From Uloborus plumipes (taxonomy: Eukaryota > Arthropoda > Arachnida > Araneae > Uloboridae), in NCBI GenBank assembly GCA_038373865.1, contig JAXGGA010001137.1:62001-126000 (forward strand): DNA of 64,000 bases, written 5' to 3'. The notes under the pieces were generated by a model. It did no database searches and was not told the origin of the DNA. It saw only the letters and a program-made list of their open reading frames with translations. Made by a program: the position numbers and the translations under genes. This document shows positions 62,118 to 64,000 of this stretch, piece by piece (positions within the stretch are counted from its first letter, which is position 1; each line of letters begins with the position of its first letter).

Positions 62118-62676
62118 GCAAGCTATAAACAAATGCCTGATTACAAAAAATGAAGATAGCAACAGTGTTTCAGATTCGAATGAATCAGTTAATGTTTAAG
62201 ATGCCATTTGTTGGCTGAAAATACTTGAAAACAAAAATCACTAGAACTGTGTTGGATAATGCTTAAATAACATGTTTAATTCCTAAATACAAATACTGTT
62301 AAAAAGTTTAAATGATTGACAATATATTTAAATTAGTTATAAATGAATGCAAGGTGTAAGAAATGAAAAAAAAAAAAAAAACCACCTCCTTTTATGAGCT
62401 GATCCCTTAAGTACTCACGGCAAGTGGTAAGCTTACACAGGTGTTATTACCATACTATGCTTAGTGATAATCAGGGTATACTTAACAACAAGGTCAGGGA
62501 TGATAATTAAAGTTCAGGGTTCTGAGTTTAACAGCCCTGTAACCAGTACCCCTGTAAAATTGTGATATATTATATTGATAAGAGTGTTTTAAACAAATTT
62601 AGAGATAAGTATAAACCATTTACTTACCCACTAAAGACCAATTCATTAAGTTTCTGTCGGTTTTTTTCATTTAAGC
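2605..62676 (-). CDS. CRAMP1: CRAMP1/cramped homologue, 10 exons, 5' end outside window
   Basis: Cramped family proteins are nuclear chromatin regulators; in animals they act at histone H1 genes and in Polycomb-related repression. Ten exons on the minus strand join with GT/AG borders and matching phases into one open frame of 797 residues plus stop. Family recognition rests on exons 1-4: LNELVFSGVTTVKHKGKKLR, then TPVCRALKK, then RPHNNAAWLQVQNLSQNPR followed by a basic KRLKPVIEYLQRRW segment, and GELYLM-LGKPS. These match my recollection of human CRAMP1 (NELIQVGATTVRYKG, MCRALKK, RNNHAWARVQSLAQNPR, LIEFLKQKW). The SANT/Myb-like N-terminal domain is absent, so the promoter and first exons lie beyond 64000. 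Introns run from about 58 bp to 18.9 kb and are full of transposons. The assignment is firm for the conserved core; extra small exons could have been missed, since only phase consistency was checked. Confidence 0.9.
2700..2844 (-). CDS. CRAMP1: CRAMP1 exon, 145 nt
   Basis: The acceptor is gattttttgcag and the donor gtatat; phase 0 in, phase 1 out. It encodes ALNLDLLSPPHSSKSNEPFT, then SLSQMSMQESSNHL and SISPTASTSFLE. It is rich in serine and proline, close to the predicted C-terminus. Confidence 0.85.
2954..3535. mobile_element. hAT-like MITE with 'ttccctg' subterminal repeats, 582 bp
   Basis: The inverted ends are cagagttgccact (left) and cagggttgccaca (right, reverse complement). Both ends carry many spaced copies of attccctg/ttttccctg, like transposase-binding sites. 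The CAGRGTTGCCA start resembles hAT termini; flanking TTATA is shared but a clean 8-bp duplication is not visible. It lies in a CRAMP1 intron. Confidence 0.7.
3643..5333. mobile_element. TAGGGCATGC element, copy 1 (ISL2EU-like, decayed)
   Basis: It starts AGGGCATGCtaaaactccc and ends ...gacaaagtttgtctcaGGCATGCCCT, with AT on both outer sides, a likely 2-bp target duplication. Its left end matches the right end of the copy at 21172-23229 in reverse, and its right end matches that copy's left end, so these are two members of one family in opposite orientation. No coding sequence survives here; the interior is AT-rich with scattered simple repeats. Confidence 0.75.
5709..6439. mobile_element. 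MITE with 'gtataagccgc' repeats, about 731 bp
   Basis: The inverted ends read ccgtattttcgggtagataa (left) and ccgtattttcgcgtagataa (right, reverse complement), flanked by CA and TA. Between them at least five copies of cgtataagccgc sit near both ends. The central part, with ttcttaatttattccactt and nearby, also has a decayed relative at 53290-53540. Small ORFs on both strands here are chance reading frames. Confidence 0.75.
6820..7115 (-). CDS. CRAMP1: CRAMP1 exon, 296 nt
   Basis: The acceptor is ataattttacag and the donor gtaagt; two bases complete a Gly codon, then 98 codons, phase 0 at the end. It encodes SPIDMHPIQVPVLKQVHADP, a Gln/Ser/Val-rich stretch with GKAIQIINDQ, and ends DAALSSSSLD. 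It reads like a disordered linker or activation-type region; no known domain is visible. Confidence 0.85.
7195..7868. repeat. Dispersed repeat family 'catgggtgcaag', short copy
   Basis: It starts tcatgggtgcaagtttagca and ends ...gtcttgcatccatgatt; the outermost 12-13 bases are inverted copies of each other, tcatgg(g/a)tgcaag. It shares both ends with the longer copy at 520-2365. The minus ORF inside looks non-coding. Confidence 0.5.
8020..9100 (+). repeat. Possible non-LTR retrotransposon 3' fragment
   Basis: A GC-richer block (8030-8390) with an open frame of 82 codons at 8133-8381 is followed by an AT-rich stretch ending aaataaacctaaagcaacca then accaaccaa. An AATAAA plus short tandem tail is typical of LINE or SINE 3' ends. 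The translation contains a 28-bp duplication (accgtgacaccagtgtcc twice) and matches nothing I recognise. A tRNA-like B-box, gatcaaacc, is present near 8143, so a SINE is possible. Confidence 0.4.
9745..12130. repeat. 552-bp tandem duplication, second copy split by a MITE
   Basis: Copy A spans about 9745-10300; copy B starts 552 bp later and is nearly identical, including gggttagggcttgcgatgtt. Copy B is interrupted at 10630-11918 and resumes to about 12130. Both copies end at ttggggagagtggcaaaaca. The two ORF fragments translating ...LSERFPSTSLNKYTLIHFKE are the same segment in each copy and are not recognised as a protein. Confidence 0.9.
10630..11918. mobile_element. 1289-bp TA-targeting MITE, empty site preserved
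   Basis: The ends are ggggagagtggtaatgaat(a)ggcc and its inverted copy ggggagagtgataatgaatg. Comparison with copy A (ccatgTAtttg) shows copy B as ccatgTG-element-TAttt, so the TA site was duplicated and one side later mutated. The motif (t)gaatgggcca recurs about eight times in either orientation inside. No transposase is visible. It is probably a Tc1/mariner-type non-autonomous element. Confidence 0.85.
12131..13900. other. Intronic stretch, little recognised
   Basis: A 24-bp unit, ggttaatcttgatctttaatt, is present twice at about 12198-12245. The 13310-13700 part is less AT-rich and contains gcagcaaaggggagatag and ggaggccctgtatctttgga, which look like pieces of an old repeat. Two minus ORFs of 68 and 90 codons near 12900-13250 overlap each other and show no protein-like features. 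No exon is seen. Confidence 0.4.
13901..14138 (-). CDS. CRAMP1: CRAMP1 exon, 238 nt
   Basis: The acceptor is ttttctgttacag and the donor gtaagt; it leaves in phase 1. It encodes a strongly basic start, KLLPGTRRGCRVRRKPLVVQ, then RPLLPRDGMRTLSGPRPMTV, VHFVPSVSPITAVIPSG and INIPPAKKLVKILSP. The first base of a Gly codon is completed by the next exon. Confidence 0.88.
14969..17464. mobile_element. Palindromic transposon A, TAGGGTGGAGCG ends, 8-bp TSD
   Basis: It is flanked by direct repeats ctgcacac (14961-14968 and 17465-17472). Its ends are tagggtggagcgaaaaacaa in inverted orientation. The inverted arms are about 1.0-1.1 kb (to about 16105 and from about 16480), so ORFs at 15409-15621 (+) and 16821-17033 (-) encode mirror-image peptides starting (M)xLYFVTLTAQNA. 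The left arm has about 150 extra bases near 15600-15750. The spacer of about 370 bp holds a decayed coding core. The 8-bp duplication fits hAT- or P-like integration. Confidence 0.88.
16140..16486 (-). pseudogene. Decayed transposon protein core in element A
   Basis: The minus strand encodes 71 codons to 16271 including NWVIRRNACFVNFENLLLAI and then TVQGLGHRKAYKIRKLFD. After a stop and frameshift it continues LSFESSNYEIFLIDIINGEK. The same order of motifs occurs in the core of the palindromic element at 51143-53245 (TIRELSIYRILKAR, then LSFEAADYVSLIDWNNCKIT). From memory, uncharacterised proteins in arthropod and cnidarian genomes carry 'PEN-LLAM...IREL--RRILKAR' followed by 'LNF-A--Y--LIDW'; this appears to be that family. 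Broken by stops; not functional. Confidence 0.6.
17473..19586. other. Intronic stretch with a decayed dispersed repeat
   Basis: At about 18228 the sequence ctagcttattactcggcgtt then gcccagg resembles the start of a widely dispersed arthropod repeat; a related start, ctagctgacccggcgaac, is at 48646. Its 3' boundary is not visible. The remainder is AT-rich, without ORFs. Confidence 0.35.
19595..19771. mobile_element. hAT-type MITE, 177 bp, 8-bp TSD
   Basis: It is flanked by perfect direct repeats ccaaaaat (19587-19594 and 19772-19779). The inverted ends are cagggcctgattactgaata and cagggcccaattaagagatc. The CAGGG start and 8-bp duplication fit hAT. Internal 'ggcctaggg' is repeated in inverted order. 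Confidence 0.85.
19930..20460. repeat. Degenerate tandem array, unit about 160-195 bp
   Basis: The motif atatttac(a)agatgcaaaa followed by gattgaaatctcaaacacagg and gaagcaatttttg recurs at about 19942, 20102 and 20298 with many substitutions. Related single copies occur near 5020 and 59220 (ggattgaagtctca). It looks like an old satellite-like or subterminal repeat. The 20461-21165 stretch beyond it holds nothing recognised. Confidence 0.5.
21331..21430 (+). pseudogene. SAP-domain coding relic
   Basis: From ATG at 21331 the frame reads MAEE, stop, ETVSLLKVKLRALGAKASGN then KELLFE, stop, LNFV. LK--LR-LGAK-SGNK-EL-E-L is the SAP DNA-binding helix-extended-helix pattern; the second stop is TGA where SAP motifs usually have Arg (CGA). 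The tail of the motif runs directly into the 32-bp minisatellite. Confidence 0.6.
21413..21577. repeat. 32-bp minisatellite grown from the SAP relic
   Basis: Four units of (g)ggtccctttttgagtgac followed by tgaattttgtgaa run from about 21413 to 21543, followed by the flank ggacctaattcctctctaaa and tgacccctg. The first unit is continuous with the SAP codons GAG-TGA-CTG-AAT-TTT-GTG. The same array and flank appear at 1-110. The long minus ORF across it is a by-product of the repeat. The 21578-22780 interior of the element shows no other feature. Confidence 0.85.
22750..23132 (-). pseudogene. THAP-domain relic of the ISL2EU-like element
   Basis: From ATG at 23132 the minus strand reads MPWNCSVP, stop, YSATSKACKGLSFHSYSTDS then SERNKC. 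After a frame change it continues SSKTTSKYAKVCGRHFKESD, and beyond the MITE DFLTTKTGK up to a gtaag donor. C-x-VP, K-GLSFH, and C--HF---DF are the C2CH zinc-finger landmarks of a THAP domain; the second Cys is lost (Tyr). It is broken by a stop, a frameshift and the MITE. Confidence 0.72.
22782..22954. mobile_element. hAT-type MITE inserted in the THAP relic, 173 bp
   Basis: The inverted ends are caggcccatcattt and cagggacatcattt with G/C-rich tracts inside. The flanking 8-mers are tcactgtc (22774-22781) and tcactttc (22955-22962), 7 of 8 identical. Skipping the insert makes the minus-strand THAP reading run HFKESD then SDFLTTKTGK, as expected for an intact coding exon before insertion. Confidence 0.8.
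23332..23530. mobile_element. MITE with 40-bp inverted ends, 199 bp
   Basis: The ends tgctacaaggcaaaacctta and its inverted copy extend about 40 bp with few differences, flanked by acaac on both sides (23327-23331 and 23531-23535). There is no coding potential; the minus ORF spanning it is incidental. The superfamily is uncertain. Confidence 0.8.
23909..24205 (-). CDS. CRAMP1: CRAMP1 exon, 297 nt
   Basis: The acceptor is ctttttccttag and the donor gtaagt; 99 codons, phase 0. It starts ILGKQNARTSKSTKIKASGL and ends with HVFVMPVGTAPRSVKPPDQN and TLKEEIG. The hydrophobic VFVMPVGTAPR patch probably is a conserved short motif; the rest looks disordered. Confidence 0.87.
24569..24856. mobile_element. 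Degenerate pogo-like MITE
   Basis: The right end reads, in reverse complement, cagtaaactcccaattatcc with TA outside, a typical pogo/Tigger 'ATTATCCG' terminus. The left end is probably cagtcggattattcgctgg, diverged and without a clear TA. Only the right end is secure. Confidence 0.4.
24963..25035. mobile_element. Tiny piggyBac-type MITE, 73 bp
   Basis: TTAA lies on both sides (24959-24962 and 25036-25039). The ends ccccctggcag and tcccctgacgg are inverted copies. TTAA target plus a CCCCTG end is characteristic of piggyBac-derived MITEs. Too short to code. Confidence 0.55.
25472..25720. mobile_element. MITE with 'tgaagggccag' ends, 249 bp
   Basis: The inverted ends tgaagggccagaggggaaaa and tgaagggccagggggaaaaa continue through agatgaaagt, flanked by TA on each side. 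Copies of 'cgagaaa' and 'ctcgaaatt' near the middle make it largely palindromic. It is probably Tc1/mariner-derived. The 85-codon ORF across it is not a recognisable protein. Confidence 0.75.
25972..28612 (+). mobile_element. piggyBac-like transposon, 2641 bp, TTAA flanks
   Basis: TTAA occurs at 25968-25971 and 28613-28616. The inverted ends are cactagaacaacgg and cattagaacgacgg, with subterminal copies of gtgtggcccc/gggccacac near both ends. It contains a broken plus-strand transposase. It sits in a CRAMP1 intron antisense to the host gene. Confidence 0.92.
26441..28264 (+). pseudogene. piggyBac transposase pseudogene
   Basis: The ATG at 26441 opens MRRAHGLTEEEILRELQRLD with an acidic N-terminus and a stop after SSDSE. 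The body follows in shifting frames: SAWKFIFSNQMVRHIKECTE, DELEAVF-type segments, then at 27214 KFTLASDLW, TVDEQLLPSKARCPF (first catalytic Asp), TTENYFTSLKL (second site, Glu in place of the usual Asp) and, after another shift, KFGVDVVDQM (third Asp region). The C-terminus has the Cys-rich finger CKGNHTWNTCPECKKAVCGK. At least one stop and two frameshifts (about 27160 and 27830) disable it. Family DDD transposases cut and paste at TTAA. Confidence 0.92.
29334..29380. repeat. (AT)n microsatellite
   Basis: About 23 uninterrupted TA repeats. The surrounding intron (28617-29491) otherwise holds a few 'ccacttaaat' repeats near 28910-28975 and no exon. Confidence 0.95.
29492..29653 (-). CDS. CRAMP1: CRAMP1 exon, 162 nt
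   Basis: The acceptor is tcatttttag and the donor gtatgt; 54 codons, phase 0. It encodes LGKPSTIVLEYEFVDPQTAI, then an acidic segment and CALNEMFKIANNLFMEGKKQ. It continues the GELYLM motif of the preceding exon. The exon lies in a frame that no long ORF covers and was found from its splice sites. Confidence 0.9.
30240..30370. repeat. Minisatellite, unit about 26-30 bp
   Basis: About four imperfect copies of ttggagcagtaaaattatga. The same type of repeat (ttttggagcggaaaaataat and ctggagcaaa) occurs in the arms of the inverted repeat at 45537-45790 and 50500-50700, so it may be a detached piece of that family. Confidence 0.6.
31385..31890 (-). pseudogene. Reverse transcriptase fragment with YIDD
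   Basis: The minus strand shows LTLANLF-L-YEKKFLIES (RT motif B region, with frame changes), then CRYIDDLLCINFSNFFELSK (catalytic YxDD, motif C), NIFNFLDINMEIGSLCYTAI, YDKTREFQSKVNSLQDYNSC and VSQALRIKKICNTETAFNLE. The order ANLFL...RYIDDLL...FLD...YDK..F...SQ..R...C matches a eukaryotic group of RTs common in cnidarians and arthropods. The palm N-terminus is missing and 5' stops are present, so this is a relic. Confidence 0.75.
32257..36183. mobile_element. 3.9-kb near-perfect palindrome inserted in the retroelement
   Basis: The left arm 32257-34257 and right arm 34275-36183 are inverted copies with a 17-nt loop. The ends are agtccaggatctgacagcac, inverted. Mirror ORFs give identical peptides (33095-33310 minus and 35128-35343 plus, MYEIFGENWYIIRLVYVEKI...) and nearly identical ones (32619-32900 plus and 35538-35819 minus). 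Arms look roughly 95% alike with small indels. The insertion point interrupts ...tttatttgcycttg/caggaagtcc of the host repeat; no clean target duplication is visible. The coding-like tracts (NKTQNACTTTRKAGKKKSNS and others) match nothing I know. Confidence 0.88.
36740..37778 (+). pseudogene. Tc1-like transposase pseudogene (DD34E)
   Basis: From MCAMSQGKHLTNSEASRVIG the frame shows the paired-like HTH (QTQAEVAEAIGVSQRVVSWV), NILFSDESRF (first Asp), MDDNCRPHRA (second Asp) and SPDMKPIEHV (Glu). By my count 34 residues separate the second Asp and the Glu. It has TAA at 37262-37264 (after WVFIWR), TGA at 37595-37597 (the Trp after IEHV) and a frameshift near 37610, after which ERLSPPETLQALERALQEEW runs to a normal end LLAVRGNHTLY. 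Two stops and one shift disable it. TIRs were not identified; 36600-36700 has a cgctataacaaccccc pogo-like fragment just upstream. Confidence 0.92.
37787..38055. repeat. Direct repeat R1, copy 1
   Basis: It runs from ttcttcaaaggaaactttt through tacccaaaagctgaataaaa to tttaattgttttgagcagta. It is repeated in the same orientation at 38525-38780, about 740 bp downstream, at roughly 90% identity. It begins just after the Tc1 pseudogene, so it may be the element's 3' non-coding part. Confidence 0.85.
38525..38780. repeat. Direct repeat R1, copy 2
   Basis: Second copy of R1, with tacccaaaagctgaataaaa and gtgtagtcgatactatatca. The 38056-38524 spacer and the 38781-39292 stretch up to the CRAMP1 exon show no other recognisable feature. 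Confidence 0.85.
39293..40186 (-). CDS. CRAMP1: CRAMP1 long internal exon, 298 codons
   Basis: The acceptor is ttttttgcag and the donor gtgagt; the exon is 894 nt, phase 0 at both ends. It begins KEQILTSLPN, continues through FILRVKPSRAAKISPLSLSA, then a low-complexity region of about 200 residues rich in Ser, Asn, Asp and Glu, and ends GWTIEEAGFLTFGELYLM. Only the two ends look conserved; the middle looks disordered. GELYLM joins smoothly to LGKPS of the next exon, a junction also expected in other CRAMP1 proteins. Confidence 0.92.
40395..40690. repeat. Intronic direct repeat R2, copy 1
   Basis: It contains ctaacaggaaagttgatcca then gttcaagtgagtgtaatgaa and gagagagagg. A diverged copy in the same orientation lies at 42113-42370. 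The repeat class is unknown; ORFs on this stretch are not protein-like. The 40700-41420 stretch holds no recognised feature. Confidence 0.65.
41430..41951. mobile_element. pogo-type MITE, 522 bp
   Basis: TA flanks (41428-41429 and 41952-41953). The ends are cagtagcccctcgttatatc and cagtaacccctcgttatatc (reverse complement), followed by a second subterminal block cggatatatcgctcttttct / ggatatatcgcgcttttttc in mirror order. No coding sequence. A right end of the same family lies alone at 45180-45237. Confidence 0.85.
42113..42370. repeat. Intronic direct repeat R2, copy 2
   Basis: The diverged partner of 40395-40690, with ctaacagaaaagctgatcca and ttcaagtgagtgtaataaac. The two copies flank the pogo-type MITE at 41430-41951. 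42371-42789 is AT-rich with nothing else. Confidence 0.65.
42790..42986 (-). CDS. CRAMP1: CRAMP1 exon, 197 nt, conserved core
   Basis: The acceptor is ttttcatcccgcag and the donor gtattt, leaving in phase 0. It encodes SKEPEVEKLPKDVVVEF, then RPHNNAAWLQVQNLSQNPR, then VRTKVCLQKRLKPVIEYLQR and RWRSYTLKR. The NN-AW-VQ-L-QNPR pattern followed by a basic amphipathic helix is the strongest family signature in the window. Confidence 0.95.
43658..43743 (-). CDS. CRAMP1: CRAMP1 exon, 86 nt
   Basis: The acceptor is ttcctgtctag and the donor gtaagt. The exon encodes VTTVKHKGKKLRIKTPVCRA followed by LKKINNVT, and ends in the first base of an Asp codon finished by the next exon. The basic KHKGKKLR segment and CRALKK are conserved in the family. 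The intron upstream is 18.9 kb long and holds the densest transposon cluster of the window. Confidence 0.93.
44143..44240 (+). mobile_element. Lone hAT terminus
   Basis: caggggttcccaaacttttc is a classic hAT-type end (as in Charlie-like elements). I did not find the matching inverted end within the next kilobase. The rest of 43744-45180 is AT-rich with a short CA tract near 44225 and no exon. Confidence 0.4.
45180..45237. mobile_element. Orphan right end of pogo-type MITE
   Basis: aagcgggatatatct followed by tataacgtggggatactg and TA resembles the right end of the MITE at 41430-41951. No left partner was recognised upstream. Confidence 0.5.
45503..50736. mobile_element. 5.2-kb long inverted repeat, caggggtggga ends
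   Basis: The left arm 45503 to about 46990 pairs with the right arm about 48569-50736: ttatttgaactataacaggg at the left edge and its inverse at the right, through poly-A-rich ggagc minisatellites to tgcagttaa and catgcattgaa at the inner edge. The right arm is interrupted by a 783-bp insert. The inner spacer 46990-48568 has only a 64-codon ORF with no recognised domain. A further 110-bp copy of an arm segment follows at 50737-50850, and partial copies at 58433-58530 and 59893. It is a transposon-like foldback or an inverted duplication. Confidence 0.8.
48648..49430. mobile_element. 783-bp insert, tagctgacccggcgaactct start
   Basis: The opposite arm of the inverted repeat preserves the empty site (near 46905-46935: gacatagtattatatgagat). 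The insert begins at tagctgacccggcgaac and ends ttttatatatatag with no obvious long target duplication. Such starts with a TA-rich tail occur in a dispersed arthropod repeat class (non-LTR or Helitron-like, uncertain). The 60-codon ORF at 48795-48977 is not recognised. Confidence 0.65.
50737..50850. repeat. Extra copy of an inverted-repeat arm segment
   Basis: ctatgcatgtatggcttttt through gagatgttgtggaattaatg to ggcgaaagctcactta duplicates 50057-50166 in the same orientation, directly abutting the outer edge of the right arm. Confidence 0.85.
51143..53245. mobile_element. Palindromic transposon B, TAGGGTGTCCCG ends, 8-bp TSD
   Basis: Direct repeats ttgcgcat flank it (51135-51142 and 53246-53253). 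The ends are tagggtgtcccgaaaaaatc and the near-identical inverse. Each arm holds two to three tandem modules of about 190 bp: ttagccttagtgc(g/t)gaaaa, then tctgagttaatgccttctgc, then aggcttgaattttagaaatt. Arms cover about 51143-51640 and 52740-53245. The centre carries a decayed coding core on the plus strand. Target duplication and termini resemble element A at 14969. Confidence 0.88.
51938..52452 (+). pseudogene. Decayed transposon protein core in element B
   Basis: Plus-strand translation gives MYERRIFSSEMASNKEPSFS then IITDRVARKMVKM, a frameshift near 52060, then TIRELSIYRILKARECG, LSFEAADYVSLIDWNNCKIT, PPPVLRNVPSDDLRNML, a TAA at 52312-52314 and, in the same frame, FPCPTQALERILKIVSKALN then QVCGQEKRDEFIL to TAG at 52450. 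FPC-TQA-ER--K-V--A---VCG resembles motifs I recall from uncharacterised proteins in aphid and hydra genomes. The homologous but different fragment in element A shares TxxxL---...R and LSFE---Y---LID--N. Disabled by one stop and one shift. The function is unproven; I infer a transposase. Confidence 0.68.
53290..53540. repeat. Decayed relative of the 'taagccgc' MITE interior
   Basis: The order ttgatgttttttttt, aatttatcttccttatc, aaaataaaatgatatcgga and cctttttaaaatagaaccgt, ttcaacggtgcaaggc parallels 6138-6265. Ends are not preserved. 53541-54498 beyond it holds only poly-T tracts and a gata repeat. Confidence 0.5.
54756..56172 (+). mobile_element. Complete Tc1-like transposon, 1417 bp
   Basis: TA duplications (54754-54755 and 56173-56174). 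The inverted ends cactgcttgacattgaaaat and cactgctcgacattgaaaat continue to about 50 bp with one or two differences. It contains a single uninterrupted transposase. The close match of the ends and the intact frame indicate a young insertion, nested in an older element. Confidence 0.95.
54997..56049 (+). CDS. Intact Tc1-like transposase, 350 aa
   Basis: This cut-and-paste enzyme acts on the transposon's own ends at TA sites. The N-terminal bipartite HTH runs from about residue 10 (HIDDFTRGMVIGLRRGGWSI) through TAARVTSDRLDRQIHRQAVS-type second helix, to about 120. The catalytic core has TLVFSDESRFCLSS (first Asp, about 164), IFQQDNARPHSA (second Asp, about 253) and YSPDLSPIEHVWD (Glu). By my count 32 residues separate the second Asp and the Glu, versus 34 in the 36740 pseudogene. 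The length is normal. The start at 54997 (ATGCCACGCCGTCCTC) gives MPRRPQRRHF. The C-terminus (DVFLRASLSVVVLLLTELTP) reads oddly hydrophobic, suggesting a late frameshift. All catalytic residues are present. Confidence 0.95.
   Translation: MPRRPQRRHFQHIDDFTRGMVIGLRRGGWSIRQIAADTHMDASTVHRLCRRWLETGNVTTLRGAGTARVTSDRLDRQIHRQAVSDPQVTCTSILQHVQDTLDVPVSTRTISRQLVARGLQSRRPLRRLPLTSQHRLQRLEWCRTRATWMAKWQTLVFSDESRFCLSSDSHRIRVWCRHGERSNLAVTVERPTARQRGIMVWGAIAYNSVSPLVRIRGTMTAQRYVDNVLRPVAIPYLQGLPNAIFQQDNARPHSARISQHALGGVQMLSWPPYSPDLSPIEHVWDVIGRRLQNLSLPRSEDELWQMVEREWSAIPQTPSAGLLTPCLDVFLRASLSVVVLLLTELTPSSL
58433..59905. repeat. Partial copy of the caggggtggga inverted-repeat family
   Basis: cttagtaggagggggaaaac through tcattacagacccataagga to ccagctttctaccaattact repeats 50160-50260. 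A right-hand edge gtcccacccctgctataact ends at about 59905. Between them lie local duplications of ttactttctaccaattta (58530-58590) and AT-rich DNA. The mirror-overlapping ORFs around 59520-59760 are not protein-like. Confidence 0.5.
61629..61790 (+). mobile_element. Probable pogo-type terminus
   Basis: TA-cagtaaaacctgagaaattg then accac is a typical pogo/Tigger-like end. A second tagged block gtaagttgaccacctcatt lies at about 61760. No inverted partner was found. 59906-61628 and 61800-62030 hold nothing recognised except a short CT tract near 61532-61547. Confidence 0.4.
62034..62113. repeat. (TA)n microsatellite, about 80 bp
   Basis: About 40 uninterrupted TA dinucleotides. Its length makes it prone to polymorphism and assembly error. 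Confidence 0.95.
62628..62676 (-). CDS. CRAMP1: CRAMP1 exon (first visible), 49 nt
   Basis: The minus strand reads ...TTTTTAAG / 49-nt exon / gtaagt. It enters with two bases of a split codon and leaves with GG, completed to Gly by the T that opens the next exon. It encodes LNEKNRQKLNELVFS, aligning with the DDKNATKLNELIQ stretch remembered from human CRAMP1. I found no convincing upstream exon between 62677 and 64000; the preceding exon should end in GG or TG before this split codon. Confidence 0.85.
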
Positions 62677-64000
62677 CTTAAAAATACACATATGTAATTA
62701 AATATTATTTGGGTTTGTTAAAATAAGTATTGAAAAAAAAAACACATTCTACTTAGTAATGCAATGAACAGTCAATTAATTTTCAACACTCAATTCCATA
62801 GCATGAAGATACACTATTATCTTGTATCTTCATACTGAAAGGTAGTCGGTAGTTGGAAAAAACAGTAAAAAGGTTTACAGAACTTTTAAGCTTAAAATAG
62901 TAATTAAGCTATTTTCAAGGTTCATTTTCCTAAATATGCACAAAATATAGGTATTACAGTAGGGACATGAAAGATTTTTATGAAAAGATACAAAAAAGAA
63001 AAAAAAGAACATATCTTACATCCGAAAAATTTGAATTCCCAATACTGTGCTTTTCAATGCTCATTTATTCAAAATGAATTACTCATAAAACTAAAAATTA
63101 GAAAAAAAAAAAAAAGCTCCATTTAAAGAAATAGAAAGGAATGCAAAGGATTTTCCTGTAAGAAGGATACCACAGTATAGTGTGAGTCAACAAAGGACTA
63201 GACATTACAGAAAACATATCTGAAAGCACCTAAAAAAACTTCTAGCTTCTCAAATAATTCTTCAAAAACTATTTTAAGGGCATTAAATAGCTTAATATTC
63301 TTTGCAAAACTTTTTCCTTCATTTCATAGCAATGAGAGAAGCAATAATGAAACTTTAAAAAAAAAACAAAAACCAAGTCATTTTCTTTTTTCTATAGTTG
63401 AGCATTATTCATATCAGTGAATAAGTTTTAAAAATGTCATATGATACTGAGAATCAGGAGCTGTTTATTCTACAACTCGACAGAAAGGGCGTACTCAACA
63501 GCCAACCAATTATACATCACAAATAGTTGTTAGATCTAGTTGGCAAAGCGAACATATGTAAATGTATACTCATTGAAAAGCAAACACAACAAATTGAGGC
63601 ATGTAAAACATTCTCTTTGTAAGGAAGTTTTGGCTTGAGACGTCTTAATGACAAAATCTACAGCATGATATTAGTGAGCGTATAATTTACAAATATAAAC
63701 AGCTGGCAGTACTAGGTGTACCTTAAAATAATTGCTTAAAGATTAGCACTGTTTTTCTTAAGTATCACTGTTACTAAGCAGGCAGGTCCTCTGATAAAGC
63801 AGCAATTGATGATCATGAATCCCCAACACCTATGAAATGCTGATAATTATTTGAAAGGTAGAAGCTTGCTGAACACTATGTTAAGTGTTCACAGTTGATC
63901 ACCATGTTTTCAGTTTTTGTAGGCCAATGAACTGATCTAAACACCATAGTAAACAATCACATTGATAGCATTTTGTGAAAGAAAATTTTTAGTAGCAAAA
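62677..64000. other. CRAMP1 intron continuing beyond the window
   Basis: No exon, ORF or repeat structure is recognisable. I searched the minus strand for an exon ending one base into a codon and encoding the family's ELYGLICYGELRKKIGG-like segment and did not find it. Confidence 0.6.

Noticed and set aside
63005..63065. Possible upstream CRAMP1 exon ending at a gtaag donor near 63014
   Set aside because: All frames contain stops and none matches the family.

Overview
This is AT-rich metazoan nuclear DNA. The TE mix (Tc1/mariner, piggyBac, hAT-like, pogo-like, a THAP/SAP-carrying DNA element and a retroelement with inverted termini), long introns and an invertebrate-looking CRAMP1 suggest an arthropod, plausibly a spider or other arachnid; the arachnid part is an impression that the sequence does not prove. 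I see no rRNA gene, tRNA gene, CRISPR array or bacterial-type operon.

One host gene occupies almost the whole window on the minus strand: a homologue of CRAMP1 (cramped), a chromatin factor tied to histone H1 gene expression. I could thread ten exons (62628-62676, 43658-43743, 42790-42986, 39293-40186, 29492-29653, 23909-24205, 13901-14138, 6820-7115, 2700-2844, 2605-2636). All have GT/AG borders and compatible phases, and they give one open frame of 797 residues plus a stop. The N-terminal part with the SANT-like domain must lie beyond position 64000. A poly(A) signal follows the predicted stop.

Everything else is intron or 3' flank filled with mobile elements, from left to right: a SAP-derived minisatellite and small MITEs (1-2600); a hAT-like MITE, a non-autonomous TAGGGCATGC element and a 'taagccgc' MITE (2954-6439); repeats and a possible LINE 3' tail (7195-9100); a 552-bp tandem duplication whose second copy carries a 1289-bp MITE (9740-12130); a 2.5-kb palindromic element with an 8-bp target duplication (14969-17464); a MITE and degenerate satellite (19595-20460); a THAP/SAP ISL2EU-like element with a nested MITE (21171-23230); three small MITEs and a broken piggyBac (23332-28612); a retroelement with inverted termini and a reverse-transcriptase relic, split by a 3.9-kb near-perfect palindrome (30813-36484); a broken Tc1 transposase (36740-37778); repeats and pogo-like MITEs (37787-45237); a 5.2-kb inverted repeat with a secondary insertion (45503-50736); a second 8-bp-TSD palindromic element (51143-53245); and an intact Tc1-like transposon nested in another TA-targeting element (54501-57581).

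The most interesting observation is that the two palindromic TAGGGTG-ended elements (14969-17464 and 51143-53245) carry decayed pieces of the same unusual protein, sharing a LSFE...Y...LID...N motif. This points to one transposon family that keeps kilobase-long inverted arms around a small coding core. Several such hairpin-forming elements lie in introns of a single transcribed gene.
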